Notes: a model not told the origin generated them from the sequence alone. A DNA stretch of 64,000 bases from Paracidovorax valerianellae (GCF_900102625.1 NZ_FMZC01000013.1:89865-153864), one strand, 5' to 3'; shown: positions 27,497 through 35,836, counted from the stretch's first letter. A program made the numbers and translations.

Positions 27497-28567
27497 TCAT
27501 CCGCGTCGGGCGATTTGGGAGTCGCCGAAGATGAGCCGCTGCGGCATGGGCATGCCGATGAATCGCTGCGGAAAGATGGGCGCTGGAGCGCTGGCATCGT
27601 TCAGCCGGGCCAGGTGCGCCTCGCACAGCACCAGGTCCAGCGCACCCAGGTTGTCCTGGGCCTGCTCGAGGGTGCGGGCTCCCATGATGGGCGCGACGAC
27701 GGCCGGGTTGGCCAACGTCCACGCGATGGCGACCTGAGAGGCTGTGGCGTCCACGTCCCGAGCGATCGCCTGCACGGCCTCGGCGATGTCCAGTGCCCGC
27801 TCCGTCATGTGGCCCGAAGAGGCGATCACGCCTTTGCGCGAGGCTGAAACCCCAGCCTCGGCTTGCAATGCGAGATCGCTGCGCTGGTATTTGCCGGCCA
27901 GCACGCCGCCGCCCAGAGGCGACCAGGGCAGCACGCCCAGGCCGAGTTCGGCCGCCATCGGAATCAGTTCGTGCTCCACCGTTCGCTCCAGCAGGCTGTA
28001 TTCGATCTGCAGTGCCACCATGGGCGACCAACCGCGCAGGTCTGCCAGGGTCTGCATGCGCGCGATTTGCCATGCGGGCGTGTTGCAGATGCCGAGGTAC
28101 AGCACCTTGCCGCTTCGAACCAGATCATCAAGGCCGCGCATGACCTCGTCGGGTCCGGTGGTGAAGTCCCAGGCATGAAGGTAGAGCAGTTCGATGCGGT
28201 CCGTGTCCAGTTGCCGCAGGCTGGCTTCCACCGATCGCACCATATTCAACCGGTGGTTGCCGCCAGAGTTGGGGTCTGCGGGATCGCGGGCCATGGTGAA
28301 TTTGGTGGACAGCACCAGGCGGTCTCGCCGGCCTTTGATCAAGCCGCCCAGAATGCGCTCGGACGCACCGCCCGTGTAATTGACCGAGGTGTCGATGAAG
28401 TTGCCGCCACGGTCCACGTAGAGGCCGAAGATGCGGCCGGCCTCTGCGCTGTCGGCCCCCCAGCCCCAGTCGGTGCCGAACGTCATGGTGCCCAGCGCGA
28501 TGGGCGATACGCGCATGCCCGATCGTCCAAGAAGGCGGTAGTGATCCAGTAAATTGATGGAAGCCAT
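27497..28567 (-). CDS. Aldo/keto reductase
   Basis: 356 aa TIM-barrel NAD(P)H-dependent oxidoreductase. Visible are [22 protein letters not shown], the catalytic region [32 protein letters not shown] (Asp, Tyr, Lys), [25 protein letters not shown] and a C-terminal cofactor site [18 protein letters not shown]. The substrate is unknown. It is divergent from an AraC-type regulator, a common arrangement in which the regulator controls the reductase. Confidence 0.9.
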   Translation of the reverse strand: MASINLLDHYRLLGRSGMRVSPIALGTMTFGTDWGWGADSAEAGRIFGLYVDRGGNFIDTSVNYTGGASERILGGLIKGRRDRLVLSTKFTMARDPADPNSGGNHRLNMVRSVEASLRQLDTDRIELLYLHAWDFTTGPDEVMRGLDDLVRSGKVLYLGICNTPAWQIARMQTLADLRGWSPMVALQIEYSLLERTVEHELIPMAAELGLGVLPWSPLGGGVLAGKYQRSDLALQAEAGVSASRKGVIASSGHMTERALDIAEAVQAIARDVDATASQVAIAWTLANPAVVAPIMGARTLEQAQDNLGALDLVLCEAHLARLNDASAPAPIFPQRFIGMPMPQRLIFGDSQIARRG

Positions 28568-28717
28568 AAAGAAATTCCTTTCGTGCAGAATGCGGTTCCT
28601 CGTGCAGGCAAGTGTGGCAATGCCTGGGCTTCAGGGCATAGCAATTTCCTCCTCAGTCCTTGCACGATCGTCCAGAAAATTTCCACGCGGACGCCACCAC
28701 TATCCCAAGGATCGCCA

Positions 28718-29605
28718 TTGACTTCGCTGTTGCGCCTTGCAGAGCTTCTGCGCCGGCATGCCACCACCGATGGCATCCACGCCACCGCCATTCCCGGCGT
28801 GGGCCTGATCCGAACGTCCGCCCCGACCCTGCCCATGCCGGCGGTGTACCAGCCGACCCTTTGCCTGGTCGCCCAGGGGCGCAAGCGCGCCGTGTTGGGT
28901 TCGACCAGCTATGTCTATGACCCCGCCCAGTACCTGGTGGCGTCGGTGGAGTTGCCGGTGATGGGCTCGGTGATCGAAGCCAGCGTAGAACGCCCCTATT
29001 TGTGCCTGGTTCTCGACCTGGACATGGCATGCCTGAGCGAACTGGCCTTGCGCCACCCGGTGCCTGCGGCCGATGGGGCCGCGCCACCGCTCGGCCTTGC
29101 GCTCAGCCAGACCACTCCGCAACTGCTGGATGCTGCAGTGCGCCTTGCGGCGCTGCTGGATACGCCCGAAGACATTGCGGAGCTCGCACCCATGGTGCAG
29201 CGCGAAATCTTCTATCGGTTGCTTACCGAGCCTGGCAACCGGCTGATCCGCCATCTGGCGCAGGCCAGCAGCCATTTGAACCAGATCGCTCGCGCCATCG
29301 CCTGGATACGGGCGCGCTACACCGAGGCCTGGAACATCGACGACGTGGCCGCGGTGGCGGGCATGAGCCGGTCGAGCTTTCACGCGCATTTCAAAGCCGT
29401 CACCTCCATGAGCCCGCTGGAATTTCGCACCCAGTTGCGGCTGCAGGAAGCGCGGCGCAGGATGGTGGCCGAATCGCTGGATGCAGCCAGTGCGGGCTTC
29501 GAAGTGGGCTATGAAAGTCCTTCCCAGTTCAGCCGCGACTATGGCCGTGCCTTCGGGATGCCGCCGGCCAAGGATGCGCAGCGGTTGCGCTGGGAGGCAA
29601 GGTAG
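28718..29605 (+). CDS. AraC-family regulator (AraC_N + HTH_18)
   Basis: 295 aa with a TTG start (28718-28720) behind AAGGA. The N-terminal AraC_N domain includes PAVYQPTLCLVAQGRKRAVLG and Y.PAQYLVASVELPV; the C-terminal double HTH includes NIDDVAAVAGMSRSSFHAHFKAVTSMSPLEFRTQLRLQEARRRM and VGYESPSQFSRDYGRAFG. Upstream in-frame residues are not family-like. It most likely regulates the divergent aldo/keto reductase. Confidence 0.88.
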   Translation: MTSLLRLAELLRRHATTDGIHATAIPGVGLIRTSAPTLPMPAVYQPTLCLVAQGRKRAVLGSTSYVYDPAQYLVASVELPVMGSVIEASVERPYLCLVLDLDMACLSELALRHPVPAADGAAPPLGLALSQTTPQLLDAAVRLAALLDTPEDIAELAPMVQREIFYRLLTEPGNRLIRHLAQASSHLNQIARAIAWIRARYTEAWNIDDVAAVAGMSRSSFHAHFKAVTSMSPLEFRTQLRLQEARRRMVAESLDAASAGFEVGYESPSQFSRDYGRAFGMPPAKDAQRLRWEAR

Positions 29606-29660
29606 TCGGCGATCGCTGCCAGAATCCGCAGGCCTTCACCCTTCAGAAAGAAGAGATTCC

Positions 29661-30137
29661 ATGGACGATCACCACAGCTTTCCCGATCTCGAATACGTCG
29701 GCTTCTGGGCCCGCGTCGGCGCGACGCTGATCGACACCGTACTGCTGATCGTCGTCACTGTGCCGCTGCTGGTGTGGTTCTATGGATGGGAATATTTCGA
29801 ATCCGACCACCTGGTCTTGGGACCGGCGGACTTCGTCATTTCATGGGTGCTGCCGGCCCTGGCGGTGGTGCTGTTCTGGCTCAGCCGCCAGGCCACGCCG
29901 GGAAAGATGGCCATCGGCGCCCGTGTGGTGGATGCCGCCACCGGCAAGCCGATGACCACCGCGCAGTCGGTGGGCCGCTACGTGGCGTATTTCGCCGCCG
30001 CGATTCCGCTCGGCCTGGGCCTGCTCTGGGTGGCGTTCGACGGCCGCAAGCAGGGCTGGCACGACAAGCTGGCAGGCACGGTGGTCGTGCGGCCGAAGCG
30101 GCACGGGACGCAGGCGGTGAGTTTTCCGGAAGCTTGA
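29661..30137 (+). CDS. RDD-family membrane protein
   Basis: 158 aa with three or four hydrophobic segments. The RDD-like start reads GFWARVGATLIDTVLLIVV (the Arg...Asp pattern), the middle ATPGKMAIGARVVDAATG, and the end DGRKQGWHDKLAGTVVV. These are features of PF06271. Function unknown, possibly transport related. ATG after AAAGAAGAG. Confidence 0.88.
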   Translation: MDDHHSFPDLEYVGFWARVGATLIDTVLLIVVTVPLLVWFYGWEYFESDHLVLGPADFVISWVLPALAVVLFWLSRQATPGKMAIGARVVDAATGKPMTTAQSVGRYVAYFAAAIPLGLGLLWVAFDGRKQGWHDKLAGTVVVRPKRHGTQAVSFPEA

Positions 30138-30321
30138 GCACCTCTTCGTCGCTGCGCCGAGCAACAAATCCATCCGTCGAGGGGAGCCGGATTCGTTGAC
30201 CCATTCAGACCTTGATGCATCGCAGCGTGGATGGCCGAAGAAGCCGTTAAAACGGACATGAGCAGCCGTGGGGGCATCAGCGAAGCTCAGCCCCCACCCT
30301 TTATTCGCGATGGGAATTCTC

Positions 30322-30689
30322 ATGTTCGACCACATTGGCATCCGCGCCAGCAATCGCCAGGCCACCGAGTCTTTCTTCTTGCACGCACTGGCGCCATTGG
30401 GAATCGCCGTGGCAATGCAGGGGCCGGATGGGACGGGGTTGGGAAAAAAGGCAAACCTTCACTCTGGATCTACGGCGCCGCAGACCCACCCAGTCCGTTG
30501 CATCTGGCGTTCACCGCAGAGCGCCGCAGCCAGGTGGACGCCTTCCACCGCGCGGCGCTTGAGGCGGGAGGCCGGGACAACGGACCCCCGGGGTTGCGCC
30601 CTCACTATCACCCCCATTACTACGCCGCGTTCGTCATCGCGCCCGATGGCCACAACGTCGAAGCGGTATGCCATCTGGCTGAAAGCTGA
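30322..30689 (+). pseudogene. VOC/glyoxalase-like protein gene with a -1 frameshift at an A6 run
   Basis: Residues 1-44 (MFDHIGIRASNRQATESFFLH...) read in one frame up to GGA-AAA-AAG at 30442-30450. The family-like remainder (KPSLWIYGAADPP...PHYHPHYYAAFVIAPDGHNVEAVCH) continues in the -1 frame to 30689. Joined, this gives one VOC-fold protein of about 123 aa with metal-ligand-like His/Glu residues. Loss of one base in GGGAAAAAA, a sequencing error, or -1 slippage at A-AAA-AAG would all explain it. The substrate class is unknown. Confidence 0.7.
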
Positions 30690-31016
30690 ACACGGCGTCC
30701 AGGCGGTGCCAGCCGAGGCAATCTGGCAAGGACTGTGAGGGCACTGGCCGCAAAGGCTGTCGAAGCTGGCTATGGGCCGATAAGATGGGCCGCATGACGA
30801 CCGCCATGATTTGCTCCCTCGCCACCGCGGCGCTGCTTCTTGCAGCGACGCTCGCGCGTGCGGCGGCAAAGAAGGCTCGGCGGCAGTTGACGCCTGCACA
30901 TTCCTGAGCCCGGCGGTCGCACTTCACCCTTCAGCGCAACCATTCACCGCCGGGCACCAGCCTCGCGCGGCTGCGGACGCCTCCTTTCACCGGCGCCGCA
31001 TTGATGGAGTGCTGTC

Positions 31017-31418
31017 ATGCACACAGTGGTTCACGGCGAGCGCATGCTCACCGACCTTGATTTCGCCCGTCTCATGAAGCTTGTCAACGAGCGGGGACCT
31101 TCCCCTTTCTCGGAAATGCTGGATGGCGTGGACGTGACCAGTCCACGCGACATTCCTGCGGATGTCGTGACGATGTATTCCCGCATTGAATGCGCCGATG
31201 TGCACACGTCCCGGCGGCAGGTGCTCACGGTCTGCTATCCGGGCGATGCCCAGCCGGCTGCGGGCTGTATCTCAGTGCTCTCCCCGGTGGGCAGCAGCCT
31301 GCTGGGACTCAAGGTCGGCGACGTGGCCCGATGGCTCACGCCCAGCGGCGAGCATTGCGCCGCGGAAATCGTGGCCATCCACTACCAACCCGAGAGCAGT
31401 GGCGACTACACGCGTTAA
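31017..31418 (+). CDS. rnk: Rnk-like nucleoside diphosphate kinase regulator (GreA/B C-terminal fold)
   Basis: 133 aa. The C-terminal FKBP-like domain of the Gre/Rnk family is clear: DVVTMYSRIECADVHTSRRQVLTVCYPGDAQPAAGCISVLSPVGSSLLGLKVGD. A short helical N-terminus takes the place of the Gre coiled coil. Rnk proteins bind RNA polymerase near the secondary channel. The 327-bp spacer upstream (30690-31016) holds only a weak 37-codon frame. Confidence 0.88.
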   Translation: MHTVVHGERMLTDLDFARLMKLVNERGPSPFSEMLDGVDVTSPRDIPADVVTMYSRIECADVHTSRRQVLTVCYPGDAQPAAGCISVLSPVGSSLLGLKVGDVARWLTPSGEHCAAEIVAIHYQPESSGDYTR

Positions 31419-31528
31419 CCGGTCGCTTGATGCGTGTTGCTCAGGCAGCTTGACGAAGCCGAGGCGGGAGCATGCGGCTGGTTCTAAACCACCATCGTTG
31501 GCTGGGCCGGCTCCCGGCAGGATGCTGC

Positions 31529-31897
31529 TTAAGCCTTCACCTCAACCACCGGTTCAAAGCCCCCGAAAATCATGCGTTTGCCGTCGAAGGGCATGGGCGG
31601 GTTGCCGGGAGTCGAGGGATCCATGCGCGGGTCTTCCATCATCTTCTTCATCCCGGCGTCCCGCGTGGCCTTGTCTGGCCATTCGACCCAAGAGAACGCC
31701 ACCGTTTCCTCTGCCGTGGCCTGCACCGCACGGCGGAAATCGGTGACCTTGCCGTCGGGGACATCGTCGCCCCAGCACTCGATCACACGGAGCGCCCCCA
31801 ACTCGAGGAATATGGGGTCGAGCGCACGGGCATGCTCGATGAATTTTTGCTTGTTGGCGGTAGGGACTGCGATAACGAAACCATCGATGTAGGACAT
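31529..31897 (-). CDS. DUF1428 (YbaA-like) protein
   Basis: 122 aa, dimeric alpha/beta barrel fold. MSYIDGFVIAVPTANKQKFIEHARALDPIFLELGALRVIECWGDDVPDGKVTDFRRAV and VAFSWVEWPDKATRDAGMKKMMEDPRM are highly characteristic. The function of the family is unknown. Single gene, ATG start with AGGAGTGATGC upstream. Confidence 0.93.
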   Translation of the reverse strand: MSYIDGFVIAVPTANKQKFIEHARALDPIFLELGALRVIECWGDDVPDGKVTDFRRAVQATAEETVAFSWVEWPDKATRDAGMKKMMEDPRMDPSTPGNPPMPFDGKRMIFGGFEPVVEVKA

Positions 31898-32170
31898 GCA
31901 TCACTCCTGTTGGATTGATCGGCGGCGCGCTCGTTGAGGCATGCTTCGCATTCCATCCGCCAACAGCGGGGGGGCCCTTCAGTCGACCGGCGGGGCGGAA
32001 ACGAAGCACCGGGTTTGTGAGCGCAGAAACCGCGCAAAGCCTATCGTTTCCGCTGCCGCGACACTCTCAGGAAAGACCCTCGGGTCACCGGCGGCGGTCC
32101 TTAGTCAATTCTTGAATCTTCATTCTTCGGGCCTGCAAAAAATTGGGGCTCGGCGTTTTCAACTCATCCA

Positions 32171-32881
32171 ATGGCTTCTCACTTCATTCCGTTGTCACAA
32201 AACCAAGCCGATGCGGCGATCGTGGACCTGGACGGCACCATGGTGGACACGCTCGGCGATTTTTCCGAGGCGATCAATCGCATGCTGCGTGAGCTGGAGC
32301 TACCCGGCATTGCGGCCGAATCCATCGAGCGCATGGTGGGAAAGGGCTCGCAGCACCTGATCCATTCCGTGCTGAATCACGTGCTGGCGCAATATCCACT
32401 AGGGAGGGGTGCTATCAAAACAGAAGCAATCTATCCCTCGGCCTGGGAGAGCTACCAGCGCCACTATCTGGCCGTGAATGGGCAGTTCGCCACGCTGTAC
32501 CCCGGTGTGGTGGCCGGGTTGCAGGCGCTGCGCCGCCAGGGCTTGCGCCTGGCCTGCCTGACCAACAAGCCCACTGCCTTCGCGGTGGCGCTGCTGCAGG
32601 CCAAGGGGCTGGACGGCTTCTTCGAGACCGTGTTCGGCGGCGATGCCTTCGAGCGCATGAAGCCGGACCCGCTGCCGCTGCTCAAGACCTGCGAGGCGCT
32701 GGGCACGGTGCCCGCGCGCACGCTGATGATCGGCGACTCCAGCAACGACGCCCAGGCGGCCCGCGCAGCCGGTTGCCCCGTGGTGCTGGTGACCTACGGC
32801 TACAACCACGGGCAGCCCGTGCATTCGGTGGATGCCGATGGCTACGTCGATTCGCTGGAGGCCCTGGCGCCAGCCCTTTGA
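32171..32881 (+). CDS. gph: Phosphoglycolate phosphatase
   Basis: 236 aa HAD-family enzyme that removes phosphate from 2-phosphoglycolate. HAD motifs are VDLDGTMVDTLGD (I), CLTNKP (II) and MKPDPLPLL...MIGDSSNDAQAARAAGC (III/IV). The stretch AQYPLGRGAIKTEAI is encoded by a 44-bp interspersed element (32387-32430) inserted in frame in the cap region. In relatives this gene often sits between rpe and trpE; here the three are separated. Confidence 0.94.
   Translation: MASHFIPLSQNQADAAIVDLDGTMVDTLGDFSEAINRMLRELELPGIAAESIERMVGKGSQHLIHSVLNHVLAQYPLGRGAIKTEAIYPSAWESYQRHYLAVNGQFATLYPGVVAGLQALRRQGLRLACLTNKPTAFAVALLQAKGLDGFFETVFGGDAFERMKPDPLPLLKTCEALGTVPARTLMIGDSSNDAQAARAAGCPVVLVTYGYNHGQPVHSVDADGYVDSLEALAPAL
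32387..32430 (+). repeat. 44-bp interspersed element, copy B (in frame within gph)
   Basis: GCGCAATATCCACTAGGGAG, then GTGCTAT...AGAAGCAAT. Same length as copies A and C; it lies wholly within coding sequence and keeps the frame. Confidence 0.8.
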
Positions 32882-32908
32882 CAGGTGACCGCAACGGGAA
32901 ACCCACCG

Positions 32909-33550
32909 CTACCAGCGCAGCAGCCGGGGCCCCAGCGCGGCACCCGCCGCCACCGGCAGCGACATGCCGAGGACATACCAGATGGCGATGAACGGCGCGG
33001 CGAGTTCTGGGCAGTGCAGCGCGTAGACCGTGGCGCCGACCGCGCCGGCCAGGGCGCCGGCCCCTGCGCCTGCCCATGCAGGGCGCACGGGCGCCATGCC
33101 GCGCAACACCCAGATCGCGGCGAGAAACACGGGCACCGATAGCATCGCAATGTTCTCGGCGCACACGCGCCAGGTGCGGCTGAGCACCAGTTCCGGCCAT
33201 TGCGCCGCAGGGGCCTGCCACACCGCCGCCAGCCCCAGGGCCCACACCGCGCCGATCGGGGCGGCCCATGCCAACCAGGCGGGGCGGGTGCCCGCGCCCG
33301 GTTTTCCGAGCCGGGCGACCAGCCGCAACGCGGCCAATGCCATCAGCAGCGGCATGCCGAATTTCACCCAGAACATGGGAAGGCTGGCGTACTGGCCGAG
33401 TGCTGGATTGAGCCCGAGTGCAGACAGCATCAGCAAGCCCGAAGCCGGCACGGAAACGAGCAGGGCGAGCGCGAGGCGCGTGGCAGCGGCATGGCGCGGG
33501 ACCGGCACCGTGTCGGTGGCCAAGAGATGGATGAGGTCGTCGGTTTTCAT
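32909..33550 (-). CDS. nrsF: NrsF-type anti-sigma factor (DUF1109)
   Basis: 213 aa with six hydrophobic segments. N-terminal MKTDDLIHLLATDTVPV and later MLSVPVFLAAIWVLRGMAP and HCPELAAPFIAIWYVLGMSLPVAAGAALGPRLLRW match NrsF, the membrane anti-sigma of SigF in Caulobacter. Two Cys residues in the C-terminal half could serve as a sensor. Start ATG overlaps the sigma gene stop (ATGA), so the two are coupled. Confidence 0.9.
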   Translation of the reverse strand: MKTDDLIHLLATDTVPVPRHAAATRLALALLVSVPASGLLMLSALGLNPALGQYASLPMFWVKFGMPLLMALAALRLVARLGKPGAGTRPAWLAWAAPIGAVWALGLAAVWQAPAAQWPELVLSRTWRVCAENIAMLSVPVFLAAIWVLRGMAPVRPAWAGAGAGALAGAVGATVYALHCPELAAPFIAIWYVLGMSLPVAAGAALGPRLLRW

Positions 33551-34155
33551 GGGGAGGCCTTCGGCTTCGCCGTGGTGGGGGATGCAGATGCAATGCGGCG
33601 CGCCAGCGCTTTCAGGCCCCGGTGGATGCCGATTTTCACGGCGGATTCGGTCATGCCGGTTTCCAGCGCCACGTCGGATACCGAGCGGCCGTGCAGCTTG
33701 ACGTGTTCGATCGGCAGGCGCTGGCGGTCGGGCAGCGTGGCCAGCAGGCGTGCGAGATCGCGCCGGGCCTCGGCGGCGGTGTCTTCGGCGTCGTCGAAGA
33801 GGCTGGGGTCATCGTCGTCCAGCGGGTCGTGCAGCGCCTCGCGCGATCGGCGCGCGCGCAGCAGATCGATGGTCTTGTAGCGCGCGATGGCGTGGACCCA
33901 TGCCGTCAGCGGCTGGGTGCGCTCATAGGTGTGGCGTTGGTTGTGAAGGGCCAGCAGGGTGTCTTGCACGAGGTCCTCCACGTCGTCGGGCCAACCGGAC
34001 AGCCGCCGGCGGTAGAACGACCGCAGGCGGGTGGCCACTTGCTGCAGGAACTGCCGGTACGCCGCCGCATCCCCCTCCAGTCCGGCAAGCAGCAGGCTTC
34101 GCAGGCGCTGTTCGGTCTGGAGGTGTGGAGCGCTTTGCGGCGGGCGTGGTGCCAT
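33547..34155 (-). CDS. sigF: ECF sigma factor, SigF-like
   Basis: 202 aa. Region 2 reads FYRRRLSGWPDDVEDLVQDTLLALHNQRHTYERTQPLTAWVHAIARYKTIDLLRARRSRE; region 4 reads LPDRQRLPIEHVKLHGRSVSDVALETGMTESAVKIGIHRGLKALARR. It pairs with NrsF downstream and with a MXKDX-repeat gene upstream, as in SigF/NrsF systems responding to metals or oxidative stress. Probable autoregulation through the promoter at 34775-34803. Confidence 0.93.
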   Translation of the reverse strand: MAPRPPQSAPHLQTEQRLRSLLLAGLEGDAAAYRQFLQQVATRLRSFYRRRLSGWPDDVEDLVQDTLLALHNQRHTYERTQPLTAWVHAIARYKTIDLLRARRSREALHDPLDDDDPSLFDDAEDTAAEARRDLARLLATLPDRQRLPIEHVKLHGRSVSDVALETGMTESAVKIGIHRGLKALARRIASASPTTAKPKASP

Positions 34156-34210
34156 GGCAGCCGCAGGGTACACGGCAGCGGAGCCGCTCCGGCGCATAAG
34201 ACGGTGCGGC

Positions 34211-34480
34211 TTACTTCTTCATCTCGTCCTTTTTCATCGCGTCCTTCCCCATGGAGTCCTTGGCCATGGAGTCTTGCTTCATGCCGTCTTTCTTCATCGG
34301 GTCCTTCTTCATGCCGTCGTTTTTCATGGCGTCTTTCGACATGACGTCCTTCGCCATCGAATCCTTGGCCATTGAATCCTTCGCCATCGGGTCTTTCTTC
34401 ATCGTGTCGTCCGCAGCCATGGCGGAGACGGACGCCGCGGCCAGGCAGGCTGCGAGCAGGGCGGTATTGAGTTTGTTCAT
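34211..34480 (-). CDS. Pentapeptide MXKDX repeat protein, exported
   Basis: 89 aa. A signal peptide (MNKLNTALLAACLAAASVSAMA) is followed by about twelve repeats of M-x-K-D-x (MKKDP MAKDS MAKDS ... MKKDE). The mature protein is made almost entirely of Met, Lys, Asp and Ser, so it could bind metal or be easily oxidised. It belongs to TIGR02953. Its place upstream of sigF-nrsF suggests it is a target of the sigma factor. Confidence 0.93.
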   Translation of the reverse strand: MNKLNTALLAACLAAASVSAMAADDTMKKDPMAKDSMAKDSMAKDVMSKDAMKNDGMKKDPMKKDGMKQDSMAKDSMGKDAMKKDEMKK

Positions 34481-34570
34481 GTCGAAAGTCCTTTTAGGGG
34501 TGGTGGTGAAAATTGCGCCGAACCCGGGATCGGTTCCGGGCGCGCCGTCTGCGGCGCCGAGCCCGATGGC

Positions 34571-34732
34571 TCAGCTGCCGCCGAACCCGTGGTGGCCCTG
34601 GTCTTCCCGGTGGCCGTCCGGATAGGTGCTGGTGACGAACTTCGCCACGATGTGTTTCGGGGGCTTGCCGCCCAGTGGCTGACGCGCATCCTCCAAAGGA
34701 TGGATGGGCTGTGGTCTCGCGGATGCCGCCAT
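34571..34732 (-). CDS. Small hypothetical protein (53 aa) led by a SigF-type promoter
   Basis: ATG at 34730-34732 with AGGAG six bases upstream. The protein is polar: an N-terminal MAASARPQPIHPLEDARQP, a central KPPKHIVAKFVTSTYPDG, and a His-rich end HREDQGHHGFGGS. It has no signal peptide. It lies 43 bp behind a promoter TGTAACC-N16-CGAACT and upstream of the MXKDX gene. Family unknown; the His residues might bind metal. Confidence 0.65.
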   Translation of the reverse strand: MAASARPQPIHPLEDARQPLGGKPPKHIVAKFVTSTYPDGHREDQGHHGFGGS

Positions 34733-34774
34733 GGATGCTCCTGAAAGAGGGCCCGGTGATCGGGCCTCGTCAGT

Positions 34775-34803
34775 AGTTCGGGCGGAGTGCGCCGCGGGTT
34801 ACA
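34775..34803 (-). promoter_or_regulatory. ECF SigF-type promoter
   Basis: Minus strand TGTAACC (34803-34797), a 16-bp spacer, CGAACT (34780-34775). The Caulobacter SigF motif as I recall it is GTAACC-N16-CGAA. Located in front of the 53-aa gene in the sigF-nrsF region. Confidence 0.7.
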
Positions 34804-34883
34804 CGCGGCTGAAAAGAATTTTTCCGGATCCAGGTTGCGGCCCTGGATGGAGGTTCCCAGGAATTGGGCCAAATCGCGGTCTG

Positions 34884-34927
34884 GCGCAATAACCTCTAGG
34901 GAGTGTTGCTATTAAATTGGTAGCAAA
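34884..34927 (+). repeat. 44-bp interspersed element, copy C (intergenic)
   Basis: GCGCAATAACCTCTAGGGAG followed by the palindrome TTGCTATTAAATTGGTAGCAA. It lies 35 bp past the stop of the chalcone-isomerase-like gene. Confidence 0.8.
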
Positions 34928-34961
34928 AGTGTTTTGGCCTTGGAAGGCCGGTGTGACGGCT

Positions 34962-35558
34962 TCACTCGCCGGCCTTGCCCAGCAGGGCGTCCTTGAGCTT
35001 CCAGTCCGCGGGGCGGTCGCCCAGCCAGATGCCTAAAAGCGCATTGAAGAATTCAGGCTCGCGAAAGGGCTCGCCCTGCACCACGCCCTTGACGCTGATC
35101 ACCGTGCCGGTGCCCGGCAGCCAGTCCACGGTGAAGGTGTCGCCAGCGGAGAGCTTCTTGTGCTCGGAAAAGATCTGGCTCATGCGCAGCACGCCCGGAA
35201 CGAGGCGCGAGAACGACGCCTTGTCGATGTTGTCTTCCATCCCGCGCGAAAACAGCTTGCCGAGTTCGGCGGAGTCGATGTCGCGCAGCATGGTGATGGA
35301 CAGCCGCTTCGGGCCCCGCAGGGCGGCCACTTCCTGTGGCGTGCCCGCTTTTTTCTCCAGATACAGGCCGGCGGCATACACCTTGAACACGGCCTTGTAG
35401 CGAACGCCCGCACCGTTCAGCACCAACTGCGTGCCTTGCAGCGGCATGGCGGTGTCGTACTTCACATCCGCCACCGTGACGACCTGGGCCGAGGCCGCAC
35501 CGCAGAGCGCGGCGAAAAGGACGAGGGCGGCCGCCAGCCACCGCTGCGGAAAGATCAT
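34962..35558 (-). CDS. Chalcone-isomerase-like periplasmic protein
   Basis: 198 aa. A signal peptide (RWLAAALVLFAALCGAASAQ) precedes a chalcone-isomerase-like domain (PF16036): VRYKAVFKVYAAGLYLEKKAGTPQEVAALRGPKRLSITMLRDIDSAELGKLFSRGMEDN and EPEFFNALLGIWLGDRPAD. Bacterial members lack proven isomerase activity. The start ATG at 35556-35558 follows GGAG. Its promoter region carries a 22-bp palindrome of TetR-operator type. Confidence 0.88.
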   Translation of the reverse strand: MIFPQRWLAAALVLFAALCGAASAQVVTVADVKYDTAMPLQGTQLVLNGAGVRYKAVFKVYAAGLYLEKKAGTPQEVAALRGPKRLSITMLRDIDSAELGKLFSRGMEDNIDKASFSRLVPGVLRMSQIFSEHKKLSAGDTFTVDWLPGTGTVISVKGVVQGEPFREPEFFNALLGIWLGDRPADWKLKDALLGKAGE

Positions 35559-35568
35559 GGCAACTCCA

Positions 35569-35590
35569 AAAAAGAACGGTCGTTCTTTTT
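35569..35590. promoter_or_regulatory. TetR-type operator in front of the chalcone-isomerase-like gene
   Basis: Perfect 10-bp arms AAAAAGAACG and CGTTCTTTTT with a 2-bp spacer GT, 10 bp upstream of the start codon. No TetR gene lies next to it. Confidence 0.6.
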
Positions 35591-35700
35591 CCATTGTTGC
35601 CGCCGGCCAAGGCATGCACAACAGGGTTTTCGAGCAAGCAGGCCGCGCCGGTGCCGTCGCCAAGCCAGTCCGCCAAACTGCTTTGCTACACTTTCGCCCC

Positions 35701-35784
35701 ATGTTCATTCATCACGTGTTCATCACAGGTTGCAGCGACCGGGGAGCCTGGCCCTGGCGCAGGCCTGCCGCATCGAACGCTTGA
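35701..35784 (+). CDS. Possible trp leader peptide (27 aa)
   Basis: ATG frame MFIHHVFITGCSDRGAWPWR (first 20 residues) that ends RPAASNA. It carries two Trp codons two codons apart, 106 bp before trpE. Such a leader fits ribosome-mediated attenuation or translational sensing of tryptophan supply. No perfect terminator with a T-run follows; a GCGGCGCC/GGCGCCGC stem lies in 35841-35871. The role is inference. Confidence 0.4.
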   Translation: MFIHHVFITGCSDRGAWPWRRPAASNA

Positions 35785-35836
35785 GGCACCCGGGGCAATC
35801 CCGGCTGCACCCGTGGCCCCCGCAGGGCCGATCGCA

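Noticed and set aside
30794..30907. 37-codon frame MTTAMICSLATAALLLAATL...
   Set aside because: Could be a tiny membrane peptide, but there is no clear ribosome site and no supporting context.
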